From: Nocardioides sp. W7
GTDB lineage: Bacteria; Actinomycetota; Actinomycetes; Propionibacteriales; Nocardioidaceae
Assembly: GCF_022919075.1 (NCBI RefSeq)
Contig: NZ_CP095078.1
Coordinates: forward strand, 1,488,001 to 1,552,000
Reading direction: 5' to 3'
Length of the DNA stretch: 64,000 nt
A program made the position numbers and the translations under genes. The notes beneath the pieces are model-generated. The model saw only the letters and a program-made list of their open reading frames with translations. It did no database searches and was not told the DNA's origin. The first letter of the stretch is position 1. Each line of letters opens with the position of its first letter. Shown here piece after piece: positions 26,890 to 37,356 of this stretch.

Positions 26890-27222
26890 ATGGCGCAGAA
26901 GATCCACATCATTCTCGAAGACGATCTTGACGGCAGCGAGGCCTCGGAGACGGTGTCCTTCGGTCTGGACGGCACGTCGTACGAGATCGACCTGAACGAC
27001 AAGAACGCGGCTGCACTGCGCGACGCGCTCGCCCCCTACGTCGGCCACGGCCGCAAGGTCGGCAGCGCCCCGCGTCGTGGCCGCAAGTCCGCCGCTCCGG
27101 CCGCGGGATCCGGGCCGAGCGCCCGCGAGATCCGCGACTGGGCCCGTTCCAACGGCCACGACGTCCCCGACCGGGGCCGGGTCTCCGCCGAGGTCCGCGA
27201 AGCGTACGACGCAGCTCACTGA
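26890..27222 (+). CDS. lsr2: Lsr2 nucleoid-associated protein
   Basis: Lsr2 binds AT-rich DNA and silences acquired genes. The 110-residue protein has the N-terminal dimerisation strands (HIILEDDLDGSEASETVSF) and a C-terminal DNA-binding domain with the RGR-like AT-hook loop, here DVPDRGRVSAEV. A linker of basic and Ala residues joins them. ATG 26890 follows GAAAGAGGAATC. The 136 bases upstream are the most AT-rich stretch of the window, as would suit autoregulation, but no clean promoter was assigned. Confidence 0.95.
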   Translation: MAQKIHIILEDDLDGSEASETVSFGLDGTSYEIDLNDKNAAALRDALAPYVGHGRKVGSAPRRGRKSAAPAAGSGPSAREIRDWARSNGHDVPDRGRVSAEVREAYDAAH

Positions 27223-27236
27223 CCGAGCCGCACGCC

Positions 27237-27290
27237 GAGTCGGCGCCGGTCGGGTGTTCCTCGCCCGCCCCGGCGCCGACTCTGCATTTT
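27237..27290 (+). terminator. Rho-independent terminator of lsr2
   Basis: Perfect 13-base arms GAGTCGGCGCCGG (27237-27249) and complement (27270-27282) are followed by TGCATTTT. This is the clearest classical terminator in the window. The outer part, CGCCGAGTC, is the same box as in the 7694 and 30121 repeats. Confidence 0.8.
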
Positions 27291-27331
27291 CCGGCTGCGT
27301 CCCGGCGGCCGAGACCGCGGACCGGGCGCCT

Positions 27332-27381
27332 GTTCGCTCTCAGCGGATGCCGGTTTCCTGCTGGGAGGGAACGCGTAGGCT
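27332..27381 (+). promoter_or_regulatory. clpC promoter with candidate ClgR operator
   Basis: GTTCGC, five bases, then GCG (27332-27345) matches the ClgR operator pattern GTTCGC-N5-GCG described in Streptomyces. A -10 candidate, TAGGCT, is at 27376-27381, with the operator ending about 30 bases before it. The arrangement fits activation of clpC by ClgR. The motif match is from memory and short. Confidence 0.5.
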
Positions 27382-27463
27382 GTGAGCGGGGTTAGTTCTC
27401 TCGTCACCTTCCTCGCTACCCAGGCGGGACGGGTCCCCCTTTGAAGCTTCAGGAGCGATGCGC

Positions 27464-30043
<2,580 letters not shown>

Positions 30044-30058
30044 CCCGACACTCCACCC

Positions 30059-30090
30059 CGCTGGCCCGGCAGACACCTGCCGGGCCAGCG
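30059..30090 (+). terminator. Hairpin terminator of clpC
   Basis: Perfect 14-base arms CGCTGGCCCGGCAG (30059-30072) and complement (30077-30090) with an ACAC loop begin 16 bases after the stop. There is no T-run. Confidence 0.65.
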
Positions 30091-30120
30091 GCCATCTCCG
30101 GGCAATCGGGCGAACGCCCT

Positions 30121-30174
30121 CGCCGAGTCAGCAGAAGTGGCGGGCCGAGTCAGCACTACTAGTGCTGACTCGGC
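30121..30174 (+). repeat. Second member of the CGCCGAGTC hairpin family, at the mutY end
   Basis: GCCGAGTCAGCACT (30144-30157), loop ACT and its perfect complement (30161-30174) form a 14-pair stem. The preceding 23 bases repeat the outer left arm of the 7694 element, with about four mismatches over 36 bases, but the outer right arm is missing. It sits two bases from the mutY stop, between convergent clpC and mutY, and could terminate either. Confidence 0.8.
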
Positions 30175-30175
30175 A

Positions 30176-31042
30176 TCAGGGGAGGGCGTAGGTGTCGGGT
30201 CCGGCCGCGACCACGAGACCGTCGTCGACCAGGCCGGCCAGGCAGCGAACCCGCTGGGTCTCCTCGCTCCAGACGGCGTCGAGTCGGCTGCGGTGCACGG
30301 GTCCGTCGTCGTCGCGCAGCACCGCCAACAGCCGCCCCCGGCACTGCCGGTCGGTCCCGGCCCAGGACTGCGCCTTCCGCGGCGGCCCGTCGTACGCCGG
30401 GTAGCCGCTGGTGCGCCACGTGCACCGCCCGGCCACCGGGCAGGCCGCGCACCGCGGCCTCGCGGCCGTGCAGACCAGCGCCCCGAGCTCCATCAGCGCG
30501 ATGGACCAGGTCGCCGCGGTCGGCTCGTCGAGCGGCAGCAGCTCGGCCGCGACCTCCCGCTCGGCCCTGGTGACGGCCGGCGCCGGGAGCTCGGCGCCCT
30601 GCACCATTCGGGCGAGGACCCGGCGGACGTTGGTGTCGAGGACGACGTGTCGCCGCCCGAAGCCGAAGGTGGCGATCGCGGCGGCGGTGTAGTCGCCGAC
30701 GCCGGGCAGGGCCAGGAGGTCGTCGTACGACGACGGCACCTCGCCTCCGTGCTCGGCGACGATCATCGCCGCCGCCGCGTGCAGCCGCAGCGCCCGGCGC
30801 GGGTAGCCGAGTCGCCCCCAGGCCCGGACCGCCTCCCCGCTGGACTCGACGGCCAGGTCCGCGGGCGACGGCCAGCGCTCGAGCCAGCTCTCGTGGACGG
30901 GCAGCACCCGGCTGACCGGTGTCTGCTGGAGCATGAACTCCGAGACCATCACCGACCAGGGGGACGCCTGTGGACCACGCCACGGGAGCTCGCGCGCATG
31001 GGCGTCGTACCACCGCAGCAGGGGGTCGTGAAGGTCGCTCAT
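30176..31042 (-). CDS. mutY: A/G-specific adenine glycosylase
   Basis: MutY removes adenine paired with 8-oxoguanine. The 288-residue protein has EFMLQQTPVSRV near the N-terminus, the HhH LPGVGDYTAAAIATF and the catalytic Asp in VVLDTNVRRVLARM. The iron-sulfur ligands are CTAARPRCAACPVAGRC (C-x6-C-x2-C-x5-C). The C-terminal NUDT1-like domain is short or absent. ATG 31042 is preferred to an upstream in-frame start at 31123, which would overlap the divergent gene. Confidence 0.93.
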   Translation of the reverse strand: MSDLHDPLLRWYDAHARELPWRGPQASPWSVMVSEFMLQQTPVSRVLPVHESWLERWPSPADLAVESSGEAVRAWGRLGYPRRALRLHAAAAMIVAEHGGEVPSSYDDLLALPGVGDYTAAAIATFGFGRRHVVLDTNVRRVLARMVQGAELPAPAVTRAEREVAAELLPLDEPTAATWSIALMELGALVCTAARPRCAACPVAGRCTWRTSGYPAYDGPPRKAQSWAGTDRQCRGRLLAVLRDDDGPVHRSRLDAVWSEETQRVRCLAGLVDDGLVVAAGPDTYALP

Positions 31043-31109
31043 CGCCCACCATTCTTGCTGGTCCCGGGCGCGGCCGGTGTGGCAGCCCGACGAGCGGCGA
31101 CGCGCTGGA

Positions 31110-31115
31110 TAGCGT
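31110..31115 (+). promoter_or_regulatory. -10 element of a leaderless promoter
   Basis: TAGCGT is six bases before the ATG at 31122, without a ribosome binding site. On the opposite strand AAGAAT (31056-31051) is eight bases before mutY, giving a compact divergent pair. Confidence 0.45.
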
Positions 31116-31121
31116 GGGGTC

Positions 31122-31991
31122 ATGACTGCCCGGACCCGCCCGCCGATGACCCGCGGGCCGCTTCCGGCCCGGGTCTACTGGCGCCGACGCCTGGCCGTGC
31201 TCGGCGTCGTCCTGCTCCTGGTCCTGGGGGTCGCGCGCTTGCTCGGGACCGGCAGCGACGGCTCCTCCGACGGCGACACGGCCAGCCTGGCGGATGCACT
31301 CGCGTCCACCACGGCCCCCACCGGCCCGACTGCAGGTGCCAGCCCCCGTGACGCCGGCAGCGCCGGTGCGACCCCGACCGGCGCGAGCGCTCCGGCCACG
31401 ACCGCCCCTCCGACCCCCACGGAGCCGGTCCTGGCCGCGCCCGACGGGCTGTGCGACGACAGCGACATCGCCGTCACCCCCGAGGTACGGACCGCGGTCG
31501 CCGGTCCCCGCAACGGCGTGGCCATCGACCTGCAGCTGCGCACGATCTCCGACGAGGCCTGCACCTGGAAGGTCTCGGCCAAGACCCTCACGCTGAAGAT
31601 CACCTCGGGCAAGGACGACATCTGGACCAGCCGCGAGTGCCCGCGGGTCCTGCCCCGGCAGCAGGTCACGGTCCGCAGTGCCGTCACGACGACCCTCAGC
31701 GTCGCCTGGAACGCCCGGCGCTCCGACGAGGACTGCTCGAAGCTGACCGAGTGGGCGCTCCCGGGTTGGTACCACGTCTCGGCCGCCGCGCTCGCCGGCG
31801 AGCCGTCCCAGGTGCAGTTCGAGCTGCTCGCTCCCCAGCCGGTCGTCGTCACCCAGACCGCGGAGCCGAAGCAGGAGTCGGGCAAGAAGGGCAAGAAGGG
31901 CCGGAAGAACAAGCAGAGCGGTACGACGCCGACCGACGAGCCCGCGTCGACCGGTGAGCCGAGCGGAGCGGTGGAGCCGGACCTCGGCTGA
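31122..31991 (+). CDS. Single-pass membrane or exported protein of unknown function
   Basis: The 289-residue protein has a basic N-terminus and one membrane segment (about 24-42, LAVLGVVLLLVLGVARLLG). A Thr/Ala/Pro/Ser-rich linker (about 45-105) leads to an extracytoplasmic beta-rich domain. Three cysteines (LCDDSD, EACTWKV, RECPRV) and a fourth (EDCSKL) may form disulfides. A Lys-rich then acidic tail ends it. Mycobacteria have a membrane protein (Rv3587c as recalled) at this place between mutY and disA. Function unknown. Confidence 0.82.
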   Translation: MTARTRPPMTRGPLPARVYWRRRLAVLGVVLLLVLGVARLLGTGSDGSSDGDTASLADALASTTAPTGPTAGASPRDAGSAGATPTGASAPATTAPPTPTEPVLAAPDGLCDDSDIAVTPEVRTAVAGPRNGVAIDLQLRTISDEACTWKVSAKTLTLKITSGKDDIWTSRECPRVLPRQQVTVRSAVTTTLSVAWNARRSDEDCSKLTEWALPGWYHVSAAALAGEPSQVQFELLAPQPVVVTQTAEPKQESGKKGKKGRKNKQSGTTPTDEPASTGEPSGAVEPDLG

Positions 31992-32038
31992 GGTCTGTTC
32001 GGCCGGTGTTTCGGGCTGGTCTGATTGCGCGATCGACT

Positions 32039-32097
32039 GGGTCTCGACACGCCGGTCGCGACCTCGCAGGCTCGGTCGCGCGGCTCGCTCGACCACC
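32039..32097 (+). repeat. GGTCTCGACACG...CTCGACCACC intergenic repeat
   Basis: A 59-base segment starts GGGTCTCGACACG and ends GCTCGCTCGACCACC, with CG-rich alternating units in between. The ends are partly complementary. It has the look of a dispersed intergenic repeat seen in many Nocardioides-type genomes, though only one copy is in this window. Confidence 0.5.
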
Positions 32098-32102
32098 ATC
32101 AA

Positions 32103-32147
32103 CGGCACGTGTAGGCCGGGACGCAAGCGCCGCAGCTACACGTACCG
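32103..32147 (-). terminator. Hairpin at the disA 3' end
   Basis: CGG-x-ACGTGTAG (32103-32114) pairs with CTACACGT-x-CCG (32136-32147), one mismatch in 12, around a 21-base interior that can fold further. The stop codon of disA lies within the stem. It probably terminates the radA-disA transcript. Confidence 0.5.
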
Positions 32148-33236
32148 TTCCAGGATCGTCGACTCGGCGAGGCGGGAGAGGCCCTCGCGGACGCTCCGGG
32201 CCCGAAGCTCGCCGACGCCCTCGACGGCCTGCAGGTCGTCGATGCCGGCCGACAGCAGCTTCTGCAGGGTGCCGAAGTGGTCGACGAGCCGGTCGACCAC
32301 GGACCCGGGCAGGCGCGGCACCTTGGCGAGCAGGCGGTATCCGCGCGGGGCGACCGCGCCGTCGAGGTGCTCGCCGTTGCCGAGGCCCAGCACCCGGGCG
32401 GCCGAGGCGGGGTCGACCAGCTCGGTGGCGGAGAGGGCCTCGAGCTTGGTGAGCAGCTCCTCGGGGCTGCGGGTGCGGCGGCCCGAGGGCAGGTAGTCGC
32501 GGATCACCAGCTCGCGCTCGGCGTCGACGCCGGTGACGAGCTCCTCGAGCTGCAGGGAGAGCAGCCGGCCGTCGGTGCCGAGCTCGAGCACGTAGTCCTC
32601 GATCTCGCGGGCGATCCGGGTGACCATCTCCAGGCGCTGGGCGACGACCGCGACGTCGCGGACGGTCACCAGGTCCTCGATCTCGAGGGCGGAGAGGGTG
32701 CTGGAGACCTCGTCGAGACGGAGCTTGTAGCGCTCCAGGGTCGCCAGGGCCTGGTTGGCGCGGGAGAGGATCTGGCCGGAGTCCTCCAGGACGTGGCGGG
32801 TCTCGCCGACGTACGCGGCGATGATCTGCATCGACTGGGAGACCGAGATGACCGGGAAGCCGGTCTGCCGGGCGACCCGGTCGGCGGTGCGGTGCCGGGT
32901 GCCGGTCTCCTCCGACGGGATCGTGTGGTCGGGCATCAGGTGGACGGCGGCCCGGAAGATCCGGGTCAGGTCCTTGTCGATGATGATGCCGCCGTCCATC
33001 TTCGCGAGCTCGCGCAGACCGGTGGCGGTGAACGGGACGTCGAGCACGAAGCCGCCCGTCGAGATCGACTCGACGGTCTTGTCGTTGCCGAGCACGATCA
33101 GCGCGCCGGTACGCCCGCGCAGGATGCGCTCGAGACCGTCGCGCATGGCGGTGCCGGGGGCGATCGAGGCCAGGGTAGCCCGCAGACGGAGCACCTCATC
33201 CGATCGGTCGGTGGCCAAGTCAGGTCCCTTCGTCAC
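32136..33236 (-). CDS. disA: DNA integrity scanning protein, diadenylate cyclase DisA
   Basis: DisA makes c-di-AMP and couples this to DNA branch sensing. The 366-residue protein has the DAC domain (about 10-150), linker helices and a C-terminal HhH region (LQAVEGVGELRARSVREGL). The RHR motif is intact in ETGTRHRTADR. The usual DGA motif reads DGG (KMDGGIIIDKD), so the catalytic Asp is kept but the Ala is changed. A GTG start is used; the gene begins 31 bases after radA and is probably co-transcribed with it. Confidence 0.95.
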   Translation of the reverse strand: MTKGPDLATDRSDEVLRLRATLASIAPGTAMRDGLERILRGRTGALIVLGNDKTVESISTGGFVLDVPFTATGLRELAKMDGGIIIDKDLTRIFRAAVHLMPDHTIPSEETGTRHRTADRVARQTGFPVISVSQSMQIIAAYVGETRHVLEDSGQILSRANQALATLERYKLRLDEVSSTLSALEIEDLVTVRDVAVVAQRLEMVTRIAREIEDYVLELGTDGRLLSLQLEELVTGVDAERELVIRDYLPSGRRTRSPEELLTKLEALSATELVDPASAARVLGLGNGEHLDGAVAPRGYRLLAKVPRLPGSVVDRLVDHFGTLQKLLSAGIDDLQAVEGVGELRARSVREGLSRLAESTILERYV

Positions 33237-33267
33237 CCTGCGGCATCACCCTGCCGCTGCGCACACC

Positions 33268-34704
33268 TTAGCCGTCGGAGACGTCGCGCAGCGGAGCGTG
33301 CCGCCCGTCGGTCAGCTTGAGCAGGCGCAATGCGGTGTCGACGTCGGGCACCTCGATCACCCGCATGCCGTCAACGGTGCGGGTCTCGTGGCGCTGCGCG
33401 GCCCACCCGGGGGTGCGGCTGGCCGGCTGGGCGGGGACGACGGCGACCTGGAACCCCAGGCGGGCGGCCTCGGCCAGCCGCTGCGGGAGGTCGCGGACCC
33501 GGCGCAGCTCGCCGGCCAGCCCGATCTCGCCCATCGCGACGACGCCCCGGGGCGGGATGGTGCCCCGGCTCGCCGAGGCGAGGGCCACGGCGACGGCCAG
33601 GTCGACGGCCGGCTCGCTGAGCTTCGCGCCCCCGACGGTGGAGGCGAAGACGTCCTGGTTGTGGAGCCGGATCCCGCAGTGCTGCTGGAGCACGGCCATC
33701 ACCATCGCCATCCGCGCGCCGTCGAGACCCGACGTCGTGCGCCGCGGTCGCTCCAGGGCCGAGACGGTGACCAGGGCCTGCACCTCGGCCAGCAGCGGCC
33801 TCCGGCCCTCCATGGTCACGGCCACGCAGGTGCCGGGGACCTGGGCGTGGTGGTTCTCGACGAACAGCCCGGTCGGGTCGGTGACCGCGTTGATCCCGTC
33901 GCTGGAGAGGTCGAAGCAGCCGACCTCGTCGACCGGGCCGAACCGGTTCTTCATCGCGCGGACCATCCGGAAGCGCGAGTTGCGGTCGCCCTCGAAGTGC
34001 AGCACGACGTCGACGAGGTGCTCCAGCACCCGGGGGCCGGCGATCGAGCCGTCCTTGGTGACGTGGCCGACCATCACGGTGGTGATGTTGCGGGTCTTGG
34101 CGACCCGGATCAGCGCGGCCGCGACCTCCTTGACCTGGGTGACCCCGCCGGGCACCCCCTCGATCCCGGAGGCCCCGATGGTCTGCACCGAGTCGACGAC
34201 CAGCAGGGTCGGCCGGACCTGCTCGATGTGGGTGAGCAGCGCGCCGAGGTCGGTCTCGGCGGCGAGGTAGAGCTCGTCGTGGACGCCGCCGGTGCGGTCG
34301 GCGCGCAACCGCACCTGGGAGGCGGACTCCTCGCCGGTGACGTAGAGCGTGCGGTGCCGGAGGCGTGCGGTCTGCGCGGCGACCTCGAGCAGCAGGGTGC
34401 TCTTGCCGACGCCGGGCTCGCCGGCGAGCAGGATCGCCGCGCCGGGGACCAGGCCGCCACCGAGCACCCGGTCGAGCTCGGGGACACCGCTGGAGCGGAA
34501 CGCCGACTCCGAGACCGAGACCTGGCCGATCGGGACGGCCTGGGTCGTCACGGGCGCCGCGGCGGTGCGCATCGTCGGGGCGGCCGCCTCGGCGACCGAG
34601 CCCCACGCCTGGCACTCCCCGCACCGGCCGACCCACTTGCCGGTCTCCCAGCCGCACTCGGCGCAGCGGTAGGCGGGACGCGACCTGGGTGCGGGCTTCG
34701 GCAT
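33268..34704 (-). CDS. radA: DNA repair protein RadA
   Basis: RadA promotes branch migration in recombination. The 478-residue protein has an N-terminal zinc finger (CAECGWETGKWVGRCGEC), a RecA-like core with GEPGVGKSTLLLEVA, the RadA-specific KNRFGPVDEVG motif and a C-terminal Lon-like domain (GGAKLSEPAVDLAVAVAL). ATG 34704 is six bases after TACCGT (34716-34711) on this strand, indicating a leaderless promoter. Longer frames upstream have no support. Its neighbour disA is known in Bacillus to interact with RadA. Confidence 0.96.
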   Translation of the reverse strand: MPKPAPRSRPAYRCAECGWETGKWVGRCGECQAWGSVAEAAAPTMRTAAAPVTTQAVPIGQVSVSESAFRSSGVPELDRVLGGGLVPGAAILLAGEPGVGKSTLLLEVAAQTARLRHRTLYVTGEESASQVRLRADRTGGVHDELYLAAETDLGALLTHIEQVRPTLLVVDSVQTIGASGIEGVPGGVTQVKEVAAALIRVAKTRNITTVMVGHVTKDGSIAGPRVLEHLVDVVLHFEGDRNSRFRMVRAMKNRFGPVDEVGCFDLSSDGINAVTDPTGLFVENHHAQVPGTCVAVTMEGRRPLLAEVQALVTVSALERPRRTTSGLDGARMAMVMAVLQQHCGIRLHNQDVFASTVGGAKLSEPAVDLAVAVALASASRGTIPPRGVVAMGEIGLAGELRRVRDLPQRLAEAARLGFQVAVVPAQPASRTPGWAAQRHETRTVDGMRVIEVPDVDTALRLLKLTDGRHAPLRDVSDG

Positions 34705-34861
34705 GCCCCGACGGTAGGGGACGCCGCCGACAACCGCCGGTCCGCCCGCTCCGACGTCCCGGACGGACCCGTCCGGTCGCCGCACGGGTGCGCCGTGGCG
34801 TCGATATGCTGCCCTTGGAACGATCAAGTGGGTCGGCGTCGGTGAACGGGGGGAAGGTCGG

Positions 34862-35893
34862 ATGGGCAGGATGCCGGGACGGGTCCCGTCGGCACCGCCG
34901 ACCCTCGCCGACGTCGCGGAGCTGGCCGGGGTCTCGCGACAGACCGTCTCCAACGCCGTCAACAACCCCGACCTGCTGCGCAGCGACACCCTGCTGCGCG
35001 TGCAGGAGGCGATCACCTCGCTCGGCTACCTGCCGAACCGGGCCGCCCGCAACCTGCGCACCCGCGCCTCGCACCTCATCGGCCTGCGGATCATGACGGT
35101 CCAGGAGGGCACGGCGAACGCGACGATGGACCGGTTCGTGCACTCCCTGGTCGAGACCTCCCGCGAGGCCGGCTACCACGTGCTGCTCTTCTCGGGCGAG
35201 CCCGCCGACCCGCTCGCGGGGTACGACGACCTGCTGCGCTCCACGGCCGTGGACGCGTTCGTGGTCACCGACACCTACCTCGGCAACCCGCAGGCCGCCT
35301 GGCTGCAGTCGCGCCGGGCGCCGTTCGTCGCCTTCGGTCGGCCGTGGGCCGATCCCGAGGCCGCCCACCCGTGGGTCGACGTCGACGGCGCCGCCGGGTG
35401 CGACCTGGCGACCTCCCACCTGCTCGACAGGGGTCACGAGCGGATCGCCTGGATCGGCTGGCGCAAGGACTCCTTCATCGGCGAGGACCGGCGCTCCGGC
35501 TGGAGCCGCGCGATGCGCTCGCGCGGACTGCCGACCACCGGCCTGGCCTCCCGCGTGGAGGACACCGTCTCGTCCGGCCGGGAGGCGAGCGCGGTGCTGC
35601 TAGACGAGGCGCGCCCCTCGGCGTTCGTCTGCGCCAGCGACACGCTCGCGATGGGCGTCCTGCACACCCTCTCCGAGCGCGGGCTGCTCGCCGGTCGCGA
35701 CATCGCGGTGGTCGGGTTCGACGACTCCCAGGTCGCCCAGGTGGTCCCGCCCGGCCTCACCTCGGTGCGCCAGCCGCTGGAGGTCGTCGCCGCCGAGGTC
35801 GTCACCGCCCTCGAGGGCCTGCTCGCCCATCCGCCCACCATCCACCGGGGCGTGCTGCTGGAGCCGACGCTCGCCGTCCGAGGCTCGAGCTAG
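34862..35893 (+). CDS. LacI-family transcriptional regulator
   Basis: The 343-residue protein has a typical LacI helix-turn-helix, TLADVAELAGVSRQTVSNAV, and hinge helix region GYLPNRAARNLRTR. A periplasmic-binding-like sensor domain follows. The ligand is probably a sugar but is not predictable, and no sugar-use genes adjoin it. ATG 34862 follows GGGGGGAAGG; a -10 candidate, TATGCT, is at 34805-34810. The next gene is convergent with one base between stop codons. Confidence 0.92.
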   Translation: MGRMPGRVPSAPPTLADVAELAGVSRQTVSNAVNNPDLLRSDTLLRVQEAITSLGYLPNRAARNLRTRASHLIGLRIMTVQEGTANATMDRFVHSLVETSREAGYHVLLFSGEPADPLAGYDDLLRSTAVDAFVVTDTYLGNPQAAWLQSRRAPFVAFGRPWADPEAAHPWVDVDGAAGCDLATSHLLDRGHERIAWIGWRKDSFIGEDRRSGWSRAMRSRGLPTTGLASRVEDTVSSGREASAVLLDEARPSAFVCASDTLAMGVLHTLSERGLLAGRDIAVVGFDDSQVAQVVPPGLTSVRQPLEVVAAEVVTALEGLLAHPPTIHRGVLLEPTLAVRGSS

Positions 35894-35894
35894 G

Positions 35895-36611
35895 TCAGTA
35901 CTGCTTCGACCAGACGTTCACGGCGTAGTCGACCTCGGTGCCGGTGTGCTCGCCCAGGACCTGCTCGGCCACGTCGGGCGTGAGCTCGATCCGGACCACG
36001 GCCTCCAGGTCGGCGCGGGAGGAGAACGACCACCGCATGTCGACGGGGGTACGACGCCAACCGCGGTTCGACCAGAAGCGCTGCACCTCCTCGGGATCGA
36101 CGTCCGGGAAGGACCGGCGGAACCAGCCGCCGAAGGTCGACCGGGTCGGGTCGTTGTCGATCACGAACGCCGTGCCGCCCCGTCGTACGACGCGGTCCAG
36201 CTCGGCCAGCCCGGGCTCACAGCCGGGCCCGAAGAAGTAGGCCCACCGGGCGTGGACGACATCGACCGACGCATCGGGGACGGGCAGGGCCTGGGCGCTG
36301 CCCGGCACCACCTGCACGCGACGCAGCCGCCTGACCCGCCGGCGGGCGATGGCCACCAGGTCGGGGTGCGGCTCGATCCCGACCACCGACGCGGCGGTGT
36401 CGGCGAACCGCGGGAGATGGAAGCCGGTGCCGCAGCCGACGTCCAGGACCGCGCGTCCGGCCCAGGACGCCTGGGCGGTCATCGCGGCCTCGATCAGGCC
36501 GTCCGGGTCGACCGCGCGGTTCTCGATCTCGTAGGTCGCCGGGTGGTGCCAGATGTTCGGGCTGGGGCGAGCGCCGGGGGCGACGCCGCGAGGGTGCGAC
36601 ACGTCCGTCAC
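35895..36611 (-). CDS. Class I SAM-dependent methyltransferase
   Basis: The 238-residue protein has the SAM-binding motif I VLDVGCGTGFHLPRFA, the acidic ribose-binding VVGIEPHPDLV and a motif near QALPVPDASVDVVHARWAYF typical of Methyltransf_11. The substrate is unknown. The GTG start at 36611 lies 34 bases downstream of the VOC gene on the same strand, and the two may form a small operon. It is convergent with the LacI gene. Confidence 0.88.
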   Translation of the reverse strand: MTDVSHPRGVAPGARPSPNIWHHPATYEIENRAVDPDGLIEAAMTAQASWAGRAVLDVGCGTGFHLPRFADTAASVVGIEPHPDLVAIARRRVRRLRRVQVVPGSAQALPVPDASVDVVHARWAYFFGPGCEPGLAELDRVVRRGGTAFVIDNDPTRSTFGGWFRRSFPDVDPEEVQRFWSNRGWRRTPVDMRWSFSSRADLEAVVRIELTPDVAEQVLGEHTGTEVDYAVNVWSKQY

Positions 36612-36645
36612 GCCGCCCGTTCGTTCCTCACGGTCGGCTGCTCGA

Positions 36646-37284
36646 TCAGATACGGACGAGCCCGTTGGGCGTCTGCACCTGCGCCGCGATCACGCCGGGC
36701 GTGCCGTGCGGGGCGACCCACTCGACCTTGACGTCCTCCAGGGGCGCCTCGACGGTCTCGCCGAGCCACTCGCTGACCCGCTGCGGGTCGCCGGCGATCT
36801 CCAAGCAGGCCAGCGAGCAGGAGCCGTCCGCGCCGGCGCTGGGCCGCTGCTCGACGGGGCTCTGCCACTCGATGAAGAACGGCAGCTGCGGGTCGGCGAT
36901 CAGGCCGTTGACGCCGATCTGCTTCCAGCGCAGGTCGGTGCCGTCGGGGACGTGCCGGTTGCCCTGCACGGCCTCTCGGCCGAGCCGGGCCTCGACGGTG
37001 GTGATGTCGGGGACCGACACGACCCAGCCGAGCCAGCCGCCGCCGAGCGCCGAGCGGGCCCGGACGGCCTGGCCGAACGGTGCCTTGTCGGAGGCCGGGT
37101 GGTCGAGCACCTCGACGATCTCGATGTAGGTGCCACCGGTGAGCCCGAGGGTCATGTTGCGGGTGCCGAAGCGGGGGTGTACACCGCCGTCGGTGAACGA
37201 CCGGCCGAGCAGGGCCCCGATGCGCTGGGCGGTGCTCGCGAGGCCATCCGGTCCGGCTGCGTAAGAAAGGTGGTCCAAGCGCAT
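36646..37284 (-). CDS. VOC-family (glyoxalase-like) protein
   Basis: The 212-residue protein begins MRLDHLSYAAGPDGL and has GTRNMTLGLTGGTYIEIVEVLDH and PFFIEWQSP, a pattern of the glyoxalase-like domain with two beta-alpha-beta-beta-beta units. The His and Glu that would bind metal are present in the first strand and in IEIVEV. The reaction is unknown. ATG 37284 is used; CAATCT lies five bases upstream on this strand as a possible -10. Confidence 0.8.
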   Translation of the reverse strand: MRLDHLSYAAGPDGLASTAQRIGALLGRSFTDGGVHPRFGTRNMTLGLTGGTYIEIVEVLDHPASDKAPFGQAVRARSALGGGWLGWVVSVPDITTVEARLGREAVQGNRHVPDGTDLRWKQIGVNGLIADPQLPFFIEWQSPVEQRPSAGADGSCSLACLEIAGDPQRVSEWLGETVEAPLEDVKVEWVAPHGTPGVIAAQVQTPNGLVRI

Positions 37285-37356
37285 ACAAAAGATTGTGGGC
37301 GAGCCCGCCGGAGCCCTTGACAGCGGGGTCGGGTCTCTTGACGTCGAGATAGAGCC

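Noticed and set aside
34814..34830. CTTG...CAAG as a LacI operator upstream of the LacI gene
   Set aside because: The half-sites are only four bases and lack the central CG symmetry usual for the family.
33268..35016. RadA with a 104-residue N-terminal extension
   Set aside because: The extension overlaps the LacI gene start on the other strand; the zinc-finger start at 34704 has a leaderless -10 box.
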